Below, one piece after another: positions 1 to 8,370 of a stretch of 64,000 nt of DNA. The stretch lies in contig CAJSYQ010000004.1 in the NCBI GenBank assembly GCA_910574015.1, positions 62,001 to 126,000 on the forward strand, written 5' to 3'. Position 1 is the stretch's first letter. Every line of letters begins with the position of its first letter. The translations under genes and the position numbers were made by a program. This stretch comes from Eubacteriaceae bacterium. Its GTDB lineage: Bacteria; Bacillota; Clostridia; Lachnospirales; Lachnospiraceae. Under the pieces are notes generated by a model, which searched no databases, was not told the DNA's origin, and saw nothing but the letters and a program-made list of their open reading frames with translations.

Positions 1-3000
1 TGAAGAGACGGGCACTTGCCGTCGCTATGGCGGCGGTGCTGGCATTGGGCAGTATGTCATATCCGGGAAAAGCGGATCCGGCGTCTGCGGCAGGCAGAAG
101 TGATGCCGTGCTGACAGATGAGAGCCAGTTGGGGGAATATAATGATAAACTGGCATATAAGCGGGTGGGGGTACACGATCCATCCATTATACAGGACCCA
201 GAGACAAAAAGGTATTATCTGTTTGGGTCTCACTGTGCATGGGCATATTCAGACGATCTTAAGAACTGGACGTCTTTTACAAATAATGTAACTGAGGCAT
301 CGGCGGTAACTATTTTCAAAGATGAGATCGCATGGTGCCGAAAGGCAGATTCGTCGTATTCCGTGGCAGGGAATCTGTGGGCCCCGGATATCGTGTGGAG
401 CGAGCCCATGAAGAAATGGTGTATGTACATGAGCATTAACGGTCCGGACTGGAATTCAACCATATCGCTCCTGACAGCGGATCGTCTGGACGGCAGTTGG
501 ACATATGTGGGTCCTGTGATCCAGTCAGGGATGACGAAGGGATACGGCCTTACTTTCGATCTTACAAAGGTCACCGGTGAAACGACTGTTCCGGCGCGTT
601 ATACAGATAATGTCAGCAGAGGCGGAAATCCTACGCTGGAGGCCCATGCCATTGACCCCTGCGTCGTTTATGACGACAAGGGCGACCTGTGGATGTCATA
701 CGGTTCCTGGTCAGGCGGTATCTCCATGATCAAGCTGGATCCGAAGACTGGTCTCAGGGACTATAGCACTTCCTATAAGGACACCGGAAATAAGGTGGAT
801 GCGGATGGAATGATTTCCGATCCCTACACCGGATATAAGATCGCAGGAGGCACCGCAGTCAGCGGGGAGGGCTCCTACATCCAGAAGATCGGGGATTACT
901 ATTTCCTCTTCCTGTCCTATGGCGGCTATGACCCAAAAGGCGGTTATAATATGAGACTGTTCCGATCCAAGGATATCAAGGGGCCGTATCTGGATGCCCT
1001 GGGAAAAGATGCAAGAACGGTAGTGAACAGCAAGGCAGGCGATACTACGGGCACCACAGGGATGCGTCTGGTGAGCTTTTATAAGTGGAACTTCGCGCCT
1101 TACGGATATACGGCTCAGGGACATAACTCCGCCATTGTGGATCCGGACAGCGGAAAAGCGTTTGTTATCTATCACAACAAATTCAATGATGGCACGGCGG
1201 CGCATGAGGTGAGGAACCATCAGCTGCTGGTGAATGAGGACGGCTGGATCCTGGCAGCGCCCTTTGAATATGCAGGGGAGACCCTGTCGGAAAAAGGATA
1301 CTCCCAGGAGCTCTTTACCGGGGATTATGGTATTATGTTCCAGAGACAAAACGTTGATGCTGCAAAACTGGCATGTGAAGAAGAGCAGAGCATCCGGCTG
1401 GAATCAGGAACAGAGGTGAAGGATGACACGGGCAGGGTAACCGGGTACACAGGAAATATAACAGGGGGGTACGAAGGGACCTGGACGTCGAAGGCAGGGA
1501 CGCCATATGTTTCCCTGAAGATCGGCGCGACAACATATAAGGGCGTATTCTGTGAAGGCACCATAGATGAAACAAATGTCAGCGCCATGACATTTACCGC
1601 ATTGGGTGACAACAATCAGGAATGCCTGTGGGGGTATAAGGTAAAGGATCCTACCCAGGCGATCCGGCTGACGCTGGATAAACAGATCCAGCTTCCGGAT
1701 ACCGTTGTGAAAAATCTTACGCTGCCAGCATATGGTGTGGGCGGCAGCAAGATCACATGGAAGAGCAACAGCGTGGCGATTTCGGACGACGGCAAGGTAT
1801 TCCATCTGAATGAAGATGCTGCCGCTGGTCTGACGGCTACGGTTTCCTGCGGTGGATATGAGTATTCCAGGAATTATAAATTTACCGTAGTGGGGAGCGG
1901 TACACTTTCCCAGCAGACAGAGATTCCGCTGAAGACTTTCTACAAGGATAAGGAGCTGGATCTGTCAACGCTGAAACAGGGGCAGTGTCCGAGCTTTGCC
2001 AATCCATACCATGATACGGCAGAGGACATCTCAAGAGGGGTGGTCATCCGTTTTGACGTAACAAGAACAGCGGCTTCGGACCGTCTGAGTAATATTATTT
2101 CCTTTAATAATAAGCTGGGTAAATTGTATTTTACCGGAGGAAGCTATCTGGGTTATAATGATTTCAACGATCACTTTTTCGATGCCAATCTGAAGTCCGG
2201 TTTTAATGCTGGAACAGATTATCTGGAGACGAATAAGAAGGTTACCATCCAGATGGAAATTACCGCAAAGGGTGTTGTGGTGTCCAAGGATGGCAAAGAG
2301 ATTTATTCCACAGCAACGCTGAAAGCAGGTACGACGGAAGGCAGCTATAGCGGCAATAATCCCGAAACTACCGTTCTGTCCTGGATTAAATCAGCACCAG
2401 AGCTGAATTTTGGCTCGGGAAATTTCTGGCCGGATCTTATCTTTAAGGGAAAGATCAGCAATGTGGTATGTTCCTATATCCAGCCTGCCATTGCGGTGAA
2501 TGGCGGATCTTCTTCCCTGAATGGCGTGTATACCCAGGACTACGAAAATGTAACGGATGTCAGTCAGGTATGGGCATCTGCCAATGCGCAGGGGAACCTT
2601 TCCATCAAATCGGATGCCCTTCATGGAAAGTATGTAGACTATGATTTTACCGGAGACACCAAAACAAATAGCAGGGGAGCCCATTCCTACTTTGGCGACA
2701 CCGATGGGTTCCAGATGCCGGAGAAGTACCAGATGGAATATGATATGGCATTAAAGGCAGGAAATAACCAGTCTGGTGAAGTTGGCGTAGTGACAGACCA
2801 GTGCGCCTACGCTTCTGGTAATGAAAATAATGGATTGTCCGGCGGATATATATTTAAGCTGACGTCGCAGCCTGGTTCTGAGACATGGACGGTGGCAAAT
2901 GCTGTGAAGGAGCCAAAGACGGTTACAATTCCAAGATCGACATGGGTGCATGTGACACTGACAGGCACGAAAGGACAGACAGACGCTCATCTGACCATCA

Positions 3001-4754
3001 CGAATGAGAGCGGGGTAAAATTATATGACGGCGACGTGACAGCCACGGACGGCGGAAACATCAAGGGTCTGTACCTTCTTGCCGGGCGTTATCAGGCGTT
3101 CTACCAGATTGATAATATTGCCCTGAAAGAGCAGGGAGGCAGCTATGCGGACCTGACCAGCTATAAAAATGTACTGGATCGTGCGAAGCAGTTTATGGCT
3201 CTGCAGGATAAAACGCCTTGTTTTACCACCGAATCTTATCAGGCATTAACAGGTGCTGTCGATACAGCACAGAAGACCGTGACAGAGGGTATGGCAGCAT
3301 CCCAGCAGGATGTAGTGGATGCCCAGACAGATGCTCTTATGTCAGCCATCAACGGCCTGAAACGCAAGATCTGCACGATACAGGTTGAACCGTCAGAAAA
3401 TGGTTCGGTAAAGGGACTGGAGAAGGACGGACAGTACAATGCAGGGGACTGCCTGTATCTGACAGCACAGCCGGCAGCCGGTTATGTATTCAGCGGCTGG
3501 AAGATTGGATCTGAGATGGCCGGCAGAAATATGACATATTCTGCTGTTGTAACAGACAATATGACAATAAGCGCTGTCTTTGCAAAGGCCGTTGATCTGA
3601 CAGAATTTAATAAAATCTTGGAAGAGGCGGAAGAAAAGGCGGCAGAAACAATTTATACAGACGAATCACTGCTTGCTCTGCAGAAGGCCATTATGTCGGC
3701 CCGGGCAGAAGTATTGACCACAACCGAACAGAGCGTTGTAGAGAAACATATAGCTGCCCTGAAAAAGGCAATAGAGGATCTGGTAAAGGATCCCGCAAAA
3801 GAGGAGCTGGTAATTCCTTCGGTGGATGCGGTGACATACCGGTTTAATCTGACGCTGGATATGATCCCGCTGCCCGAGGGATGGGAATGGAAACAGCCGG
3901 AGACGAAGCTGAACGCCGGAATCAGGAAATACACAGCTGTATTTACGAAAACGGATCGGGAGGCAGAGGTTTCTGTAACCGTAAACAAAGCAAAGGATCC
4001 AAGCTATGCCCTGCCGGAGGGACTGAGCGGTATAGAAGGGACATCATTAAAGGCCCTCTCCCTGCCAGAACAGTGGCAGTGGAAAAATCCGGCCCAGACG
4101 CTGGCAAAGGATAAGACAGCTTATACCGCAGTATTCACCCACTCTTCGGGAAATTATGAACCGGTTGAAGTGGAAGTGCCGGTGAAGGTTACCGCTGCTG
4201 CCGGCGGCAATACAGGAGGAGACAACAACGGCGGTAATAACGGTACAGGGGGACAGAATCCCACCATAAGTCTGAATAAGGATAAGATCACCCTGTATAC
4301 AGGTAAGGTTTCTAAGAGTGCAGTATTAAAAGCCGCTGTGACAGGAACATCCTCAAATGTTACCTGGACGTCATCCAACAAAAAGGTGGCAACGGTGACA
4401 GACGGCACCATTAAGGCAGTGAAGAAGGGAACTGCCGTTATCACGGCATCCGCCAACGGAGTATCTGCCACGGTGAAGGTAACGGTAAAGAATCCTTCGA
4501 TTAAAGTGAAGAAAGGGAAAAAGTCAGTCAGCAGGGTGACAGTTAAGAGGAAAAAGTCAGTAAAACTGAAGGTGACTGTCTCGCCAGCTAAATCAGGAAT
4601 GAGTCTTGCGAAGCTGTCCGCAAAGAATAAAAAGATTGCGAAAGTAACATGGAAGAGCGGCAGACTGACGATCAAAGGGAAGAAGAAAGGAAAACTTACC
4701 CTGAAGATCAAGAGCGGCAAGGCGGTGAAATCCGTAAAGGTGACAATTAAATAA
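1..4754 (+). CDS. Secreted GH43 arabinanase-like multidomain enzyme (start codon cut by left edge)
   Basis: Predicted extracellular glycoside hydrolase family 43 enzyme, probably cleaving alpha-1,5-arabinan. The window opens with 'tg aag aga cgg', so the start codon is very likely an ATG lacking only its first base; this gives a signal peptide beginning MKRRALAVAM. Counting from the in-frame ATG at 27, the catalytic triad fits D51 (VHDPS, base), D210 (AIDPC, pKa modulator) and E281 (GEGSY, acid), with the WAPDIVW motif typical of GH43. After the catalytic domain (about 45-430) come a GH43 C-terminal beta domain (about 440-545), an Ig-like domain, two LamG/jelly-roll-like domains (about 640-1055), FIVAR-type helical repeats around an InlB-like repeat (about 1060-1280), two short repeats, a Gly/Asn linker, one Big_2 domain (1412-1488) and an 87-residue lysine-rich tail. 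No LPXTG motif. The exact substrate is inferred. Confidence 0.88.
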   Translation, partial: KRRALAVAMAAVLALGSMSYPGKADPASAAGRSDAVLTDESQLGEYNDKLAYKRVGVHDPSIIQDPETKRYYLFGSHCAWAYSDDLKNWTSFTNNVTEASAVTIFKDEIAWCRKADSSYSVAGNLWAPDIVWSEPMKKWCMYMSINGPDWNSTISLLTADRLDGSWTYVGPVIQSGMTKGYGLTFDLTKVTGETTVPARYTDNVSRGGNPTLEAHAIDPCVVYDDKGDLWMSYGSWSGGISMIKLDPKTGLRDYSTSYKDTGNKVDADGMISDPYTGYKIAGGTAVSGEGSYIQKIGDYYFLFLSYGGYDPKGGYNMRLFRSKDIKGPYLDALGKDARTVVNSKAGDTTGTTGMRLVSFYKWNFAPYGYTAQGHNSAIVDPDSGKAFVIYHNKFNDGTAAHEVRNHQLLVNEDGWILAAPFEYAGETLSEKGYSQELFTGDYGIMFQRQNVDAAKLACEEEQSIRLESGTEVKDDTGRVTGYTGNITGGYEGTWTSKAGTPYVSLKIGATTYKGVFCEGTIDETNVSAMTFTALGDNNQECLWGYKVKDPTQAIRLTLDKQIQLPDTVVKNLTLPAYGVGGSKITWKSNSVAISDDGKVFHLNEDAAAGLTATVSCGGYEYSRNYKFTVVGSGTLSQQTEIPLKTFYKDKELDLSTLKQGQCPSFANPYHDTAEDISRGVVIRFDVTRTAASDRLSNIISFNNKLGKLYFTGGSYLGYNDFNDHFFDANLKSGFNAGTDYLETNKKVTIQMEITAKGVVVSKDGKEIYSTATLKAGTTEGSYSGNNPETTVLSWIKSAPELNFGSGNFWPDLIFKGKISNVVCSYIQPAIAVNGGSSSLNGVYTQDYENVTDVSQVWASANAQGNLSIKSDALHGKYVDYDFTGDTKTNSRGAHSYFGDTDGFQMPEKYQMEYDMALKAGNNQSGEVGVVTDQCAYASGNENNGLSGGYIFKLTSQPGSETWTVANAVKEPKTVTIPRSTWVHVTLTGTKGQTDAHLTITNESGVKLYDGDVTATDGGNIKGLYLLAGRYQAFYQIDNIALKEQGGSYADLTSYKNVLDRAKQFMALQDKTPCFTTESYQALTGAVDTAQKTVTEGMAASQQDVVDAQTDALMSAINGLKRKICTIQVEPSENGSVKGLEKDGQYNAGDCLYLTAQPAAGYVFSGWKIGSEMAGRNMTYSAVVTDNMTISAVFAKAVDLTEFNKILEEAEEKAAETIYTDESLLALQKAIMSARAEVLTTTEQSVVEKHIAALKKAIEDLVKDPAKEELVIPSVDAVTYRFNLTLDMIPLPEGWEWKQPETKLNAGIRKYTAVFTKTDREAEVSVTVNKAKDPSYALPEGLSGIEGTSLKALSLPEQWQWKNPAQTLAKDKTAYTAVFTHSSGNYEPVEVEVPVKVTAAAGGNTGGDNNGGNNGTGGQNPTISLNKDKITLYTGKVSKSAVLKAAVTGTSSNVTWTSSNKKVATVTDGTIKAVKKGTAVITASANGVSATVKVTVKNPSIKVKKGKKSVSRVTVKRKKSVKLKVTVSPAKSGMSLAKLSAKNKKIAKVTWKSGRLTIKGKKKGKLTLKIKSGKAVKSVKVTIK
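4260..4751 (+). repeat. Shared C-terminal module, copy 1 (Big_2 + Lys-rich tail)
   Basis: The last 164 residues of the GH43 protein match the last 164 residues of the next gene at 134 positions by direct count (78 of 87 in the tail). The tail holds 28 Lys and 3 Arg and no Asp or Glu. It may be a cell-wall retention module, but that role is inferred. Confidence 0.85.
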
Positions 4755-4779
4755 CAACAGCCCTTGAAGGTGAAAAACG

Positions 4780-4820
4780 ACACCTGATCTTTGTAATAGG
4801 CAAGGATCAGGTGTTTTTTA
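4780..4820 (+). terminator. Rho-independent terminator after the GH43 gene
   Basis: Stem CACCTGATC (4781-4789) pairs with GATCAGGTG (4805-4813), followed by a run of seven T. Confidence 0.85.
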
Positions 4821-4913
4821 TAATATTTGATGCTGATCAGTTGTTGTTATACAGTTCTTGTGTAAAAGCAACAAAAAAAATCGCATTTCATTTCTATAAT
4901 TGTAAAAATTTCA

Positions 4914-4942
4914 TTGACCTTCTTGTATATTCAATATATAAT
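4914..4942 (+). promoter_or_regulatory. Sigma-A promoter for the Big_2 repeat gene
   Basis: TTGACC (4914-4919), 17 nt, TATAAT (4937-4942). Transcription would start near 4950, leaving a leader of almost 200 nt before the ATG at 5146. I recognise no riboswitch in this leader. The 390-nt gap between the genes holds only the terminator, this promoter and a tiny ORF. Confidence 0.8.
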
Positions 4943-5061
4943 TATTCACAGAGGACAAAATGTAGAAAAAACAGTGAATCAATAAATTTTTTTGTACTAT
5001 TTTTTGCTTTTGATATGAAATCTGGATTTGTATTAAACATCCGGTGATTGAAAGGAGGGAC

Positions 5062-5085
5062 ATGCGAGAATATCAGGCAGGTTAA
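5062..5085 (+). CDS. Seven-codon leader ORF with strong ribosome site
   Basis: GAAAGGAGGG lies just upstream of an ATG at 5062 that encodes MREYQAG and then a stop. It sits in the leader transcribed from the 4914 promoter, about 60 nt before the real start of the next gene. It may be a regulatory upstream ORF, a start-site remnant or chance. The good Shine-Dalgarno sequence is the only support. Confidence 0.3.
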   Translation: MREYQAG

Positions 5086-5145
5086 TAGATAAAGTCAGGT
5101 GTTTATTCAAAAACAAAGTGAATGAGAAGGAGGCAGGAAACGACA

Positions 5146-8136
5146 ATGAAATTAAAAAGAATTTTTGCGGCATTAATGACAGGGGTGATGGTTGTCGGAT
5201 CTTCACCGATAATGGGCGCGCATATACCAGTAAGGGCATCCGCTGTGACAATGCCAGACATGGTTACAAATTCTGCTGCTGCACAACCAAGTAAAGGTAT
5301 TGAATTAACAGAGGAGGGTTTTTCCATTACTTTTTCTGCAAAAATGACAACGGCTGTTGCCTGGGATTCACCACAATTTGCCGTATATGCTGCAGAAGAT
5401 GATATAGCGAAATCAGAAGCACAGTTAAATCCCGAGATTGCAGAAGGCGCGGCAACGTATTTTCGGGCACGGAGTGATAATTATGCGATTGATGCTACAG
5501 GAAATCGCTGGGAGACAGGCGGCAAACCGCTTGCGAATGGGAATTCTTATGTTTTTACAGGTGTGTTTAACAGAGATGGCGGGGCTGAAGTGACCAGTCA
5601 GTTTACTCTGGATGCTTATCTGCTTGATGGAAGTGCAGTAATCAGTATGGGTAATGAAAGTTTTCAGTCGGTGAGCCGGGTGGCATTAGATGCAAACAAA
5701 AAAAACTATCTTGCATTAATTGCTAATTTTTGTGATATTACAAATATTCAATATTCGGAAGGGACTCACTCGAATACAAAACTTGCAAATGTTGCCAGTG
5801 GTGCCAGATCGGACAGGGTGGAAGTGTTAAAAGATGGAACTACAGTTTTGTCATATATGTCACAGACAGATGCAGGAGCTGCGGATAACTGGCTCACGCC
5901 CATGGTAAATGTCTATAATGGGGATAAAGCAGATCCCATTGCCAAAATTCGTTCCGACTGTTATGACGATGTAAATGGAGAGGCATACAGGGTGTCAAGT
6001 TTTGGCGGCGAGTGGACAACATGGCTGGCAAGGAACAAGCAGGGGACAGGATGTTTTGTAACTGCTAAAATTGAAGGGGAAAAACTGATCATTACAGTAG
6101 GAGATAATACATTTGGGTCGGTTTCCACTTTTCCTTCTGTTGTTGTAGATGTATCGAAACCAGTGTATCTAGAATTATTTGGAAACGTTTGTACACTGAC
6201 AGATATTAATGTTTCTGATATATCCAGACTTGTATTAAATAAAAAGGAGCTGGAAATCAGTAAGGGATCCACGGCAGAGATTACCACGGCAGATGGGACT
6301 TTGCCTACAGATGCAGTAATTTCCAGGGCAGTATCCTCAGATGAAGAGATTGCCACAGTGCAGGTAACGGATGGAAAAGCTGTTGTAACTGGTGTTGCGG
6401 GTGGAACTGCCAGGATCACGGTGACCGGTTCTAATCGAAAGCAGGAAACCGTATCCGTATCTGTTAAAGTTCCATTGGAATCTATTTCGTTTAAAACAGA
6501 CAGTGTTTCGCTTACGAATAAGAAAGTAAAGGATACTAATAAAATACAATTTGCTTCGGATCTGTTAAGTGATATAGTTTTTAATCCGGAGGATACTACG
6601 GATGATAAGACGGTTACATATACTTCTTCAAATCCGCAGGTGGTAGAAGTAGAAGAGAGTGGCAAGATTACAGCGGTTGCAGAAGAAGGGACGGCGGATA
6701 TAACTGCAGCAGCAGGTGGTAAGACGGCTGTTTGCAAAGTCACGGTTACTACGGAATTGGTTGACAGCATTGTGCTTGCAGAATCCATCACGATTACTCC
6801 TGCAGAATACACTTTAAAGGCAGGGGAAACCGTTCAGTTGGAGGCGGCGATCCTGCCAGAGAACGTAACCAGTGATACTTGTACATGGGAGTCCTCAAAT
6901 ATGGAAATTGCAACGGTTAATGCTAAGGGACTTGTGACAGGAATAAAGGAAGGCACCGTTACGATTACTGCTACCACGGATGATGACGCAAAAAAAATGG
7001 CAGAATGCAAAATTACGGTGTCAAATGCAGCCTCCATTCCGGTGACCGGTATCGCACTGGACAAAACCAAACTGGATTTAGAGGTGGGCGGCACAGCGGA
7101 TCTTAAGGCATCCATCACCCCGGATACCGCAGCAAACAAAACGGTTTTATGGACCTCTTCGGATGAAACTCTGGCCAAAGTAGGGAATGGAAAAGTGACT
7201 GCGCTGAAAGCGGGTATCGTTACGATCACAGCGGCATCCGCCGACAATCCGGAGATCAAGGCAGAATGTGCGGTTACCATAAAGGAAGCGGCCGGAGAAA
7301 TCATCAAAGTTACCGGCATCACACTGGACAAAACCGCCATGGAGCTGAAAGCAGGTGAAACAGGACAACTCACAGCAGCTGTTGCACCGGCTGATGCCAC
7401 AGACAAAGAGGTGGAATGGGTATCGGAGGAAACTGCCATCGCCACAGTAGACAGCACGGGTAAGGTGACAGCAGTGAAAGCAGGGAAAACGAAGGTCCAT
7501 GCAATATCCAGATCGGATAAGACCATCAGTGCGGATTGCGTGATCACGGTCACTACAGCATCCACCGGAGATTCCGATAACAAAAATCCGGATGGTGATA
7601 AAAAACCAGATCCGGGTCCTGGTACAAACGGCGGCCAGCAGGCATCCATTTCCCTGAGCAAGGCAAATGTAACGCTGTATACAGGAAAAGCAGGGAACAG
7701 TGCCGTTGTAAAACCGACGGTACAGGGCACCACAGCGGCTGTGAGCTGGACTTCGTCAAATAAGAAAATAGCAACCGTAACCGGAGGCACCATCAAAGCA
7801 GTGAAGAAGGGAACCGCTGTGATCACTGCTACAGTCAACGGCGTGTCCGCCACGGTAAAGGTAACTGTGAAGAATCCTTCTATCAAGGTAAAGAAGGGCA
7901 AAAAGGCAGTGAGTAAGGTGACAGTAAAGAGAAAGAAATCGGTAAAGCTTACTGTGACAGTCTCACCGGCAAAGTCAGGAATGAGCCTGGCAAAGCTTTC
8001 TGCAAAGAATAAGAAAACTGCAAAGGTAACGTTTAAGAAGGGCAGGCTTACGATCAAAGGCAAAAAGAAGGGAAAACTTACCCTGAAGATTAAGAGCGGC
8101 AAGGGCGTGAAATCCTTTAAGGTAACAGTGAAATAA
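5146..8136 (+). CDS. Secreted Big_2-repeat surface protein
   Basis: Exported protein of about 996 residues. The start at 5146 is preferred over the ATG at 5122 because AAGGAGG (5127-5133) precedes it at a workable distance and it opens a clean signal peptide (MKLKRIFAALM). Residues about 40-365 look like two related beta-sandwich repeats: each ends in a similar strand pattern (YLALIANFCDITNI, then YLELFGNVCTLTDI). I cannot assign them to a family. Five Big_2-type Ig domains follow (about 365-805), then an Asp/Pro/Gly linker, a sixth Big_2 domain and the lysine-rich tail shared with the upstream GH43 protein. There is no catalytic motif, sortase signal or transmembrane anchor. It has its own promoter and terminator. 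Probably an adhesin or polysaccharide-binding partner of the GH43 enzyme, which is inference from position and the shared module. Confidence 0.82.
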   Translation: MKLKRIFAALMTGVMVVGSSPIMGAHIPVRASAVTMPDMVTNSAAAQPSKGIELTEEGFSITFSAKMTTAVAWDSPQFAVYAAEDDIAKSEAQLNPEIAEGAATYFRARSDNYAIDATGNRWETGGKPLANGNSYVFTGVFNRDGGAEVTSQFTLDAYLLDGSAVISMGNESFQSVSRVALDANKKNYLALIANFCDITNIQYSEGTHSNTKLANVASGARSDRVEVLKDGTTVLSYMSQTDAGAADNWLTPMVNVYNGDKADPIAKIRSDCYDDVNGEAYRVSSFGGEWTTWLARNKQGTGCFVTAKIEGEKLIITVGDNTFGSVSTFPSVVVDVSKPVYLELFGNVCTLTDINVSDISRLVLNKKELEISKGSTAEITTADGTLPTDAVISRAVSSDEEIATVQVTDGKAVVTGVAGGTARITVTGSNRKQETVSVSVKVPLESISFKTDSVSLTNKKVKDTNKIQFASDLLSDIVFNPEDTTDDKTVTYTSSNPQVVEVEESGKITAVAEEGTADITAAAGGKTAVCKVTVTTELVDSIVLAESITITPAEYTLKAGETVQLEAAILPENVTSDTCTWESSNMEIATVNAKGLVTGIKEGTVTITATTDDDAKKMAECKITVSNAASIPVTGIALDKTKLDLEVGGTADLKASITPDTAANKTVLWTSSDETLAKVGNGKVTALKAGIVTITAASADNPEIKAECAVTIKEAAGEIIKVTGITLDKTAMELKAGETGQLTAAVAPADATDKEVEWVSEETAIATVDSTGKVTAVKAGKTKVHAISRSDKTISADCVITVTTASTGDSDNKNPDGDKKPDPGPGTNGGQQASISLSKANVTLYTGKAGNSAVVKPTVQGTTAAVSWTSSNKKIATVTGGTIKAVKKGTAVITATVNGVSATVKVTVKNPSIKVKKGKKAVSKVTVKRKKSVKLTVTVSPAKSGMSLAKLSAKNKKTAKVTFKKGRLTIKGKKKGKLTLKIKSGKGVKSFKVTVK
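7642..8133 (+). repeat. Shared C-terminal module, copy 2 (Big_2 + Lys-rich tail)
   Basis: The partner of the module at 4260-4751. Its 87-residue tail has 29 Lys, 2 Arg and no acidic residue. Differences between the copies are scattered conservative substitutions, so this is diverged paralogy rather than a recent duplication. Confidence 0.85.
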
Positions 8137-8162
8137 TAGAATTGTTAATTCGGCACTGCAGG

Positions 8163-8206
8163 AGGGGTCCGGAAACCGGGAAACCGGTTTTCCGGACCCT
8201 TTTTCC
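8163..8206 (+). terminator. Strong terminator after the Big_2 gene
   Basis: GGTCCGGAAACCGG pairs with CCGGTTTTCCGGACC (one pairing shifted) across a GAAA loop, followed by CTTTTT. Confidence 0.88.
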
Positions 8207-8210
8207 ACGC

Positions 8211-8239
8211 TTGACTTTCCTGATTTGTTCTTTTACAAT
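8211..8239 (+). promoter_or_regulatory. Promoter for the CotH-like gene
   Basis: TTGACT (8211-8216), 17 nt, TACAAT (8234-8239), directly after the terminator and about 130 nt before the CotH start. Confidence 0.7.
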
Positions 8240-8370
8240 AAAATAGTGTCTGAATAAGGAAAGTAATTAGTACATAACTTTTATACATCTTTATTGTACA
8301 ATAGGGAAAACACCTTACAAATTGGCTGAGCAGCTGTGGGCGCCGGGAGCCAGGCAGAGGAGGAGAAAAT

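Noticed and set aside
4950-5145. c-di-GMP riboswitch in the leader of the Big_2 gene
   Set aside because: The conserved core bases of the GEMM motif are not present; only the small ORF and AT-rich sequence are seen.
6834-8102. Long antisense open frame opposite the Big_2 repeats
   Set aside because: It mirrors the repeat codons of the sense gene, has no ribosome site and no recognisable domain.
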